A stretch of DNA of 10,816 bases. Origin: Christensenella sp. (GTDB lineage Bacteria > Bacillota > Clostridia > Christensenellales > Maliibacteriaceae). The stretch spans positions 1 through 10,816 of the forward strand of contig JAHZHV010000205.1 of NCBI GenBank assembly GCA_019420085.1, read 5' to 3'. The notes under the pieces are model-generated. The model saw nothing but the letters and a program-made list of their open reading frames with translations. It did not search any database and was not told the DNA's origin. Position numbers and translations under genes: made by a program. This document shows, piece after piece, positions 5,648-10,816 of the stretch (the first letter of the stretch is position 1; each line of letters opens with the position of its first letter).

Positions 5648-7003
5648 ATGACAGCGCTGCCGCAGGCGTTCCTGGAGCGCATGCAGGAAATTTCAACAAT
5701 GGATATTGACGCGCTCTGTCGGAGCATGACGCAGCCGCGTGTACGCGCGCTGCGCGTTGCTGCCTGTAAGACGGAAAATGCGCAGGTTATGCAAAACGCG
5801 CCGTGCGCGGCGCAGGTTCCATGGGAAACAGGCGCTTACACACTGGCGGAGGATTTTCATGGAAACGACATCGCGCATCGCATTGGCATGTATTATGTGC
5901 AGGAGCCGTCCGCCATGCTGCCGGTTGCGGCGCTTGACTGGAAGCCGTACTGGCGCGTGCTGGATCTATGTGCGGCGCCGGGCGGAAAAACGCATCAGCT
6001 GGCATGCCGGCTTGCGGAGGGCTTTTTGCTCAGCAACGAATTTGTACCCGCGCGGGCACGTACACTGCTTTCCAATGTGGAGCGTACGGGGATTTCGGCT
6101 GCGGCTGTGACCAATGCCGCTGCGCAGACGCTTGCTGCCTGTCTGCCAGGCGTGTTTGACGCGGTGCTTGTGGATGCGCCGTGTTCCGGCGAGGGATTGT
6201 TCCGCCGCGACCCTGACGCCGTGCAGGAGTGGTCGCCTGCGCGAAGCCTCGGCTGTTCACAGCGGCAGCTGGATATTTTGGAATGTGCCGATGCCATGCT
6301 GCGCGAAGGCGGGTATCTTGTTTATGCAACCTGTACGTTCTCTGTACAGGAGAACGAACAGGTCGTTGATGCGTTTTTGCGCCGGCATCCGCAGTATACC
6401 ACCTGTCCTGCAAGCGATGCCGTGTGCGCACATACGGCGCAGGGCGAGTGTGTCGCAGGCGTATCGTATACGCATGCGCGGCGCTACTACCCTTATTTTG
6501 GCATGGGCGAGGGTCAGTTTTTGTGCGTGCTGCAAAAACAGGATGGGACGCATGAAAGACCGCAGCGCCGCGATGCGTCGATACAAAAAGTGCCTGGGGA
6601 TATGGCGGCGGCAGCAAAGGCGTTTTTAAAAGAAACGATAGGGGAATCGCAGCAGCCGATTGCGTTGTGGGCAGATACGCTGACACTGCTGCCCCGGCAG
6701 ACGGTTGCGCTGCCGCACGGCGTGCGGACGCTGCGCATGGGCACTGCGCTTGGAACCGTATATAAAGGACGGTTTGTTCCGCATCATCACTTCTTTAGTG
6801 CGTTTGGCGGGCTGTTTTTGCAAAAGTTGTCGTTTGCGCCGGCAGATCCGCGTGCAGCGGCCTATCTTCGCGGTGAAGAGCTGGACGCATCGGGATTGAG
6901 CGACGGATACGCGGCGGTATTGATTGGTGGATGTGCGGCCGGAGGCGTACGCATCAAAAAAGGACGCGCAAAAAATCTGTATCCGAAGGGACTTCGCGGT
7001 TGA
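5648..7003 (+). CDS. rsmF: rRNA (cytosine-C5)-methyltransferase, RsmF type (NOL1/NOP2/Sun family)
   Basis: A 451-residue cytosolic enzyme that transfers a methyl group from S-adenosylmethionine to cytosine C5 in RNA, most likely 16S rRNA. In order: an N-terminal RNA-binding region (1-95) with YYVQEPSAM (82-90); the SAM-binding loop LDLCAAPGGKT (105-115); LSNE (128-131) as the second cofactor strand; DAPCSGEG (176-183) with Cys179; and YATCTFS (226-232) with Cys229. The last two are the paired cysteines of this family, one the nucleophile and one for product release. About 310-451 forms the C-terminal RsmF/PUA-like module ending KGRAKNLYPKGLRG. Length and the C-terminal module favour RsmF (YebU) over RsmB. 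AAAGGAG (5629-5635) precedes the ATG by 12 bases. It follows the aminotransferase across a 95-bp structured spacer and ends at a strong terminator. The exact target cytosine cannot be read from sequence. Confidence 0.92.
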   Translation: MTALPQAFLERMQEISTMDIDALCRSMTQPRVRALRVAACKTENAQVMQNAPCAAQVPWETGAYTLAEDFHGNDIAHRIGMYYVQEPSAMLPVAALDWKPYWRVLDLCAAPGGKTHQLACRLAEGFLLSNEFVPARARTLLSNVERTGISAAAVTNAAAQTLAACLPGVFDAVLVDAPCSGEGLFRRDPDAVQEWSPARSLGCSQRQLDILECADAMLREGGYLVYATCTFSVQENEQVVDAFLRRHPQYTTCPASDAVCAHTAQGECVAGVSYTHARRYYPYFGMGEGQFLCVLQKQDGTHERPQRRDASIQKVPGDMAAAAKAFLKETIGESQQPIALWADTLTLLPRQTVALPHGVRTLRMGTALGTVYKGRFVPHHHFFSAFGGLFLQKLSFAPADPRAAAYLRGEELDASGLSDGYAAVLIGGCAAGGVRIKKGRAKNLYPKGLRG

Positions 7004-7015
7004 AGTATGCCCGTG

Positions 7016-7054
7016 AAAAAAGCGATGTGTGTGAAAGCGCACATCGCTTTTTTT
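7016..7054 (+). terminator. Strong intrinsic terminator after the methyltransferase
   Basis: AAAAAAGCGATGTG (7016-7029) pairs perfectly with the 3' arm ending at 7053, and a G-U plus a G-C pair extend the stem toward a short loop near 7032-7037. Seven T residues follow (7048-7054). The A-run on the 5' side would also let it work in the other direction, but no minus-strand gene faces it. Confidence 0.93.
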
Positions 7055-7090
7055 GATCGTCTTATGAAAAAAGAAAACGGCTGCCAATGC

Positions 7091-7119
7091 TGGGCAAAGC
7101 CATGATTCTGGCGTATAAT
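7091..7119 (+). promoter_or_regulatory. Promoter of the sulfatase-maturase unit
   Basis: TGGGCA (7091-7096, four of six matches to consensus), 17-base spacer, perfect TATAAT (7114-7119). The start would be near 7126, giving a leader of about 64 nt. The weak -35 box would fit an activator-dependent or low-level promoter, but no regulator gene is nearby. Confidence 0.6.
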
Positions 7120-7141
7120 AGATAAAACCAATGCGGCGAGC

Positions 7142-7152
7142 GCGATGATCGC
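7142..7152. promoter_or_regulatory. Short palindrome in the sulfatase leader, possible operator
   Basis: GCGAT-G-ATCGC, a perfect dyad just downstream of the predicted start point, where a repressor could block transcription. It is short enough to occur by chance, and no second copy was noticed upstream of other genes here. Confidence 0.25.
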
Positions 7153-7189
7153 CATATGATTATGAATAAAAAAGCAAGGAGATCCGCCA

Positions 7190-8680
7190 ATGCAGGATAA
7201 ACCGAATGTCGTATATATTTTGGCAGACGACATGGGATACGGAGATATTTCGGCGTTTAACGAGTTTTGCCCGTTTGAAACGCCGAATCTGGATGCGCTG
7301 TGCCGGGAGGGCATGGCGTTTTGTGATGCGCATGCCACTTCGGCGGTGTGTACGCCGTCCAGATATGGAATTCTGACAGGACGTTACAACTGGCGTTCCG
7401 CACTGAAGGAAGGCGTAATGAGCGGTTATGATCGTGCGCTGATTGAACCGGATCGTCTTACGGTTGCGCATATGTTCCGTGACAATGGATATGCTACGGC
7501 TGCAATCGGCAAGTGGCATCTTGGCATGGATTTGAGTGTGACGGAAGAATTTGAACTTGCGGCCGACTACGAACAGTGTCCGGGTGTGGATTATGCCGGT
7601 GTCATTCGAAACGGCCCGACGGCCTATGGATTTGACTCCTTTTACGGGATTGCCGGGTCGCTGGACATGCCGCCGTATCTGTATATTGAGGATGACCACT
7701 TTACCTGTCTTCCCGACCGACAGACGCACAATGACGGCGAATACACTTTTTGGCGCGAGGGCCCTACTGGCGCAGATTTTGTGCATGAGCAGGTGCTGCC
7801 GAACCTGACACAGCGCGTGCTGGATACGATCAGTGCGCATCGCAATGAACCGTTTTTTATCTATTATGCCATGCCTGCGCCGCATACGCCGATTTTGCCG
7901 TCGCCGGAGTTTGTGGGCAAGTCCGGTATTTCGCCATACTGTGATTTTGTGCTTATGTGCGACGATGTAGTGGGCAAAATCTGCGCGCATCTGCAGTCGC
8001 TGGGACTTGCGGAAAATACGATTGTTGTTTTTACTTCCGACAATGGCTGCGCGCCGATGGCAGGCATTGATCAGATGATTCAGCGGGGGCACAATCCAAG
8101 CTACCTGTTCCGCGGACATAAGGCCGATATTTATGAGGGCGGGCATCGGGTGCCGATGATTGTCAGATGGCCGAAGCATATTGCACCGGGCAGTCGATGC
8201 GACCATATTGTCTGTCTGAGCGACTTCTTTGCCACAATGGCGGCGTATCTGCATTGGGATATTCCCGACTGCGCCGCAGAAGACAGCGTCAGCAATCTTC
8301 CGCTGTGGCTTGATCCGAACGCATCGCCGGTTCGAAAGGATGTCGTGCATCAAAGCTTTGACGGTTCGCTGAGTATCCGCTGCGGCCGGTTTAAGCTGGA
8401 GATGTGTCCGGGTTCCGGCGGCTGGTCGTATCCGCAAAGCGGGCAGGAGACGCCTGATATGCCGGATCTTCAGCTGTATGACCTTCAGTGCGACATTTCC
8501 GAGCGAAGAAATGTGGCGCAGGAATATCCTGCGATTGTTACGGCGCTGCGGCGGACGCTGGCGGACTATGTACGCCGCGGCAGAAGCACACCAGGCGCAC
8601 CGCAATGCAATCAGGGCGCGCAGATATGGCGTGCAGTACAGTGGCTTGCTGAGGAACCGTGGCAGTCACAGGACGATTGA
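7190..8680 (+). CDS. Cys-type sulfatase (arylsulfatase family S1), cytosolic
   Basis: Hydrolyses a sulfate ester; the natural substrate is unknown. The 496 residues carry the alkaline-phosphatase-superfamily sulfatase fold: metal-binding Asp13-Asp14 in ILADDMGYGD; the signature Cys54-Thr-Pro-Ser-Arg58 followed by YGILTGR, where Cys54 is converted to formylglycine; GKWHLG (Lys108, His110); PHTP with His232; SDNG with metal ligands Asp284-Asn285; and RGHKADIYEGGHRVP with Lys311. The catalytic set is complete. The fold begins within a few residues of the start and there is no signal peptide, so the enzyme should stay in the cytosol and act on imported small sulfated sugars or aromatics. AAGGAGAT (7176-7183) is 6 bases before the ATG. 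The maturating radical SAM enzyme follows after 27 bp. No glycosidase, transporter or regulator adjoins it. S1 subfamily cannot be set by eye. Confidence 0.93.
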   Translation: MQDKPNVVYILADDMGYGDISAFNEFCPFETPNLDALCREGMAFCDAHATSAVCTPSRYGILTGRYNWRSALKEGVMSGYDRALIEPDRLTVAHMFRDNGYATAAIGKWHLGMDLSVTEEFELAADYEQCPGVDYAGVIRNGPTAYGFDSFYGIAGSLDMPPYLYIEDDHFTCLPDRQTHNDGEYTFWREGPTGADFVHEQVLPNLTQRVLDTISAHRNEPFFIYYAMPAPHTPILPSPEFVGKSGISPYCDFVLMCDDVVGKICAHLQSLGLAENTIVVFTSDNGCAPMAGIDQMIQRGHNPSYLFRGHKADIYEGGHRVPMIVRWPKHIAPGSRCDHIVCLSDFFATMAAYLHWDIPDCAAEDSVSNLPLWLDPNASPVRKDVVHQSFDGSLSIRCGRFKLEMCPGSGGWSYPQSGQETPDMPDLQLYDLQCDISERRNVAQEYPAIVTALRRTLADYVRRGRSTPGAPQCNQGAQIWRAVQWLAEEPWQSQDD

Positions 8681-8707
8681 CAGGCCGCAAACGGATAAAA
8701 AAGAACA

Positions 8708-9823
8708 ATGCCGCCGCTTAATGTGATGATAAAGCCCGCTTCGGGCAGATGTAATCTTGCATGTGCGTATTGCTTTTATCGTGATCTGATGCAAAAACGG
8801 GACGTCTGCGACTGCGCAATGATGACGCAGGAAACATTGGAGCAGACCATTCGTTGTGCGCTTTCTCATGCGACGCAGCGCTGTACGTTCAGCTTTCAGG
8901 GTGGAGAACCGCTTCTTGCGTCGCGGGATTTTTTTGAAACGGTGCTTGCGCTGCAGAAAAAATGGAATGTGCATGGCGTACAGATTGAAAACAATATACA
9001 GACAAACGGCACGCTTCTTGATGAGGCATGGGTGCGTTTTTTGCAGCGCAGTGGTTTTCTGGTAGGTATTTCTCTGGACGGTATACGCGATACCCATGAG
9101 GTGTATCGAAAAACGCCGCAGGGTGACGGAACGTTTGATGCGGTCATGCAGTCGATTGGACTGCTTAAGCGCTACAGGGTGCCCTTTAATGTTTTGACTG
9201 TTGTGCATGAAGCCACGGCGGCGAAGGCGCGGCAGATTTATGCGTTTTATCGGGCGCAGGGACTGCGCTATGTGCAGTTTATCCCATGCTTGGAACCGTT
9301 CGGTGAGACGGACAATGCACATACTTATACGTTAACGCCGCAGGCATATGGGACGTTTTTGACGGAGCTTTTTTCCTGTTGGTATGCGGATTTGCTGGAG
9401 AACAGACAGCTGTATATCCGCCAATTTGAAAACTACCTGGCGCTGGCGCTGGGACAAATTCCGGATGCGTGTGAAATGCGCGGTATTTGCGGCCGGCAGT
9501 ATGCCGTGGAAGCCGATGGGCGTGTGTATCCATGCGACTTTTATGCGACACAGGCATATTGTATTGGGAATGTTGCGCAGGATACGATTGCGCAAATGGA
9601 CGCGCGGCGGGAAACGCTCGGCTTTGTACAGCAATCGGCGCAAGTGTCGCCGCAGTGCGGCAAGTGTCCCTGGTTTTTCCTGTGCCGCGGCGGCTGTATG
9701 CGCATGCGCAATGCACAAAAGGCGCGTCTGTGCGATTCGTATCAGATGTTTTTCCGGACGCATGGCGCGAGCCTTATGAAAATCGCACAGGCAATTCGTC
9801 GGATGGAGGGCCGCAGGATCTGA
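8708..9823 (+). CDS. Anaerobic sulfatase-maturating enzyme (radical SAM/SPASM)
   Basis: Oxidises the active-site Cys (or Ser) of sulfatases to C-alpha-formylglycine without oxygen, using S-adenosylmethionine cleaved by a [4Fe-4S] cluster. The 371 residues begin MPPLNVMIKPAS; the radical SAM cluster motif is Cys15-x3-Cys19-x2-Cys22 followed by Phe-Tyr, and GGEP at 65-68 supports SAM binding. The C-terminal SPASM part supplies eight cysteines for two auxiliary clusters: Cys255, 261, 276, 317, 320, 326, 330 and 342. YPCDFY contains Asp277, the residue assigned as catalytic base in the family. From memory, the Clostridium perfringens enzyme has almost the same start and cysteine spacing; an alignment would test this. 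It lies 27 bp after the sulfatase and is almost certainly co-transcribed. The ribosome site is poor (only GGA at about 8693-8695). A terminator follows at 9889. Family assignment is firm. Confidence 0.95.
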   Translation: MPPLNVMIKPASGRCNLACAYCFYRDLMQKRDVCDCAMMTQETLEQTIRCALSHATQRCTFSFQGGEPLLASRDFFETVLALQKKWNVHGVQIENNIQTNGTLLDEAWVRFLQRSGFLVGISLDGIRDTHEVYRKTPQGDGTFDAVMQSIGLLKRYRVPFNVLTVVHEATAAKARQIYAFYRAQGLRYVQFIPCLEPFGETDNAHTYTLTPQAYGTFLTELFSCWYADLLENRQLYIRQFENYLALALGQIPDACEMRGICGRQYAVEADGRVYPCDFYATQAYCIGNVAQDTIAQMDARRETLGFVQQSAQVSPQCGKCPWFFLCRGGCMRMRNAQKARLCDSYQMFFRTHGASLMKIAQAIRRMEGRRI

Positions 9824-9888
9824 TGAAATGGCGGCACTGTCTTTGAAAACAGGCGTGCCTGGCGGCTTTGTTCGATGCTGCGGCATGC

Positions 9889-9929
9889 AAAAAGCGAACG
9901 GACGTTAGATGCGTCCGTTCGCTTTTTTT
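9889..9929. terminator. Bidirectional intrinsic terminator between convergent genes
   Basis: A 16-bp perfect stem (9889-9904 with 9912-9927) encloses a seven-base loop, with a T7 run (9923-9929) on the plus strand and an A5 run at the 5' edge that gives a T-run on the minus strand. It lies 65 bp after the maturase stop and 21 bp beyond the stop of the convergent permease gene, so it can serve both. The 127 bp between the two genes hold nothing else I can identify. Confidence 0.95.
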
Positions 9930-9950
9930 GCGGCGCTTTGTCTGCCGCCG

Positions 9951-10816
9951 TTATGGTTTGCTGCGCCGCCTGCGCTGCAAAAAAGCTACGATTCGCGAGA
10001 ACAGATCCGGCTTTTGCTCGTTGTCATCGATGTCGGCGGGGAAGTCACGGTACAGATGGATGAATCCCTGGTCGTTCAGGTTTTTTGCAATTGCCAGGGA
10101 TACGGGAAGCCCCAAAAGGCCAATGCCGCCAAACAGATAGGTTCCAATTACCATGGCCATCAAGGTTAAAATAGGGGGAAGTCCTACCTGTGTTCCGACA
10201 ATGCGCGGTTCAATAATGTTGCGGATGACGGTAATCAGAAGATACAGTACAGCCAGTCCGATCCCCTGTCCGATGTTTCCCAGAATAAAGCTTGCAATTG
10301 TCCACGGAATCAGGAACAGTCCGCTGCCAATGACCGGGAGAATGTCAAAGATTGCAATGACAAGCGCAATTAACCCGGCCTTTTGAATACCGATCAGCGA
10401 CAGACCAAGCCACAGTTCACAGAAGGTCCACAGCATAATCAGCGAATAGGATTTCAAGTATTTAATCAGCGTACTGCCCAACTCGTTTTTAACGCGCAGG
10501 ATAAGCGTGCGCGTATGGGAGGGAAGCTGACGCAGGACAAAGCGTGTAATGCTGGCATAATCCATCGCAATAAAAAATGAGGAGACAATGGCGATGATGA
10601 CATTGAGGAACGTACGCGGCAGTTTCGTTGCGAAATTGGCAACGTATCCAAGCAGGGAGACGGAAACGGAGGAGATGCTTGTACTGACAGACGCGTTGAT
10701 TTCAGCGATGGTATCGTCGATTGTCGCGGCAAATTGCGGAAACATCGATTTTGCAAGATGCTCCAGTGTATCGGCAAAATCCGTCAGTGCAGGCGCGACT
10801 GTATTGCTGTAGAACG
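9951..10816 (-). CDS. AI-2E family (YtvI/PerM-like) membrane permease, C-terminal part (cut by window edge)
   Basis: A multi-pass membrane protein of the AI-2 exporter/PerM superfamily, whose members include the sporulation protein YtvI and transporters of varied solutes. The frame stays open to the window edge, so the ATG at 10745 is internal: 287 residues are visible and the N-terminal membrane helices are missing (family length about 350-380). Hydrophobic segments lie at about 68-84, 122-142, 146-178, 185-200 and 213-243 of the visible part. The family hallmarks are FDILPVIGSGLFLIPW (156-171) and the stretch IEPRIVGTQVGLPPILTL (201-218), followed by GTYLFGGIGLLGLP. A periplasm/wall-side segment (1-66) precedes the first visible helix. 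The C-terminus is hydrophilic and ends RRRRSKP. It converges on the sulfatase unit. Substrate is unknown; an AI-2 role should not be assumed. Confidence 0.88.
   Translation of the reverse strand, partial: FYSNTVAPALTDFADTLEHLAKSMFPQFAATIDDTIAEINASVSTSISSVSVSLLGYVANFATKLPRTFLNVIIAIVSSFFIAMDYASITRFVLRQLPSHTRTLILRVKNELGSTLIKYLKSYSLIMLWTFCELWLGLSLIGIQKAGLIALVIAIFDILPVIGSGLFLIPWTIASFILGNIGQGIGLAVLYLLITVIRNIIEPRIVGTQVGLPPILTLMAMVIGTYLFGGIGLLGLPVSLAIAKNLNDQGFIHLYRDFPADIDDNEQKPDLFSRIVAFLQRRRRSKP

Noticed and set aside
3915..5699. 594-codon open frame on the minus strand opposite galM and the aminotransferase
   Set aside because: It lies antisense to two genes with complete family motifs, has no recognisable domain, and its composition is that of a reverse-complement shadow.
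7160..8605. 481-codon open frame on the minus strand opposite the sulfatase
   Set aside because: Its sequence is rich in Arg, His and Ile as expected from the antisense of the sulfatase gene; no motif or ribosome site supports it.
9824..9888. Tiny frame beginning at the maturase stop (ATG 9823)
   Set aside because: It ends after a few codons and has no features; the stretch is a plain 3' untranslated region before the terminator.
1..10816. CRISPR array, tRNA, rRNA, insertion sequence or phage genes
   Set aside because: No spaced direct repeats, cloverleaf structures, transposase or integrase motifs, or terminal inverted repeats were found on reading both strands.

Overview
The window reads as ordinary chromosome of an anaerobic, Gram-positive-type bacterium, most likely a gut-associated member of the Clostridia (Bacillota) of moderate to slightly high GC. 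The clues are groESL under a perfect CIRCE operator, a ComEB-type dCMP deaminase, a SPOR-domain membrane protein, a YtvI-like AI-2E family permease, strong AGGAGG-type ribosome sites, and an anaerobic (radical SAM) sulfatase-maturating enzyme that closely resembles the Clostridium perfringens one as I remember it. Genus and species cannot be called from the sequence.

Layout, left to right. (1) 1-740, minus strand: the start of groEL (cut by the window edge), groES, and their shared promoter and CIRCE operator. (2) 840-4260, plus strand: a dCMP deaminase with its own sigma-A promoter, a TTG-started membrane protein with a SPOR domain, and aldose 1-epimerase, closed by an intrinsic terminator. 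(3) 4274-7054, plus strand: a class I PLP aminotransferase with its own promoter, then an RsmF-type rRNA m5C methyltransferase. A structured spacer separates the two, and a strong terminator ends the unit. (4) 7091-9929, plus strand: a promoter, a Cys-type sulfatase with no signal peptide, and the radical SAM/SPASM enzyme that would convert its active-site Cys to formylglycine. A strong terminator follows, usable from both sides. (5) 9951-10816, minus strand: the C-terminal part of an AI-2E family permease, convergent with the sulfatase unit.

How the genes relate. The clearest functional unit is the sulfatase-maturase pair: substrate protein and its modifying enzyme lie 27 bp apart behind one promoter, and both appear cytosolic. 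The other neighbours look like housekeeping genes (protein folding, dUMP supply, cell envelope, sugar anomer interconversion, transamination, ribosome modification) in separate short units. I saw no mobile element, CRISPR array, tRNA, rRNA or phage gene. I did not find a convincing undescribed system. The points most worth a second look are the unusual N-terminal half of the SPOR protein, the structured spacer before the rRNA methyltransferase, the hairpin in the groESL leader, and the poor ribosome site of the maturase.
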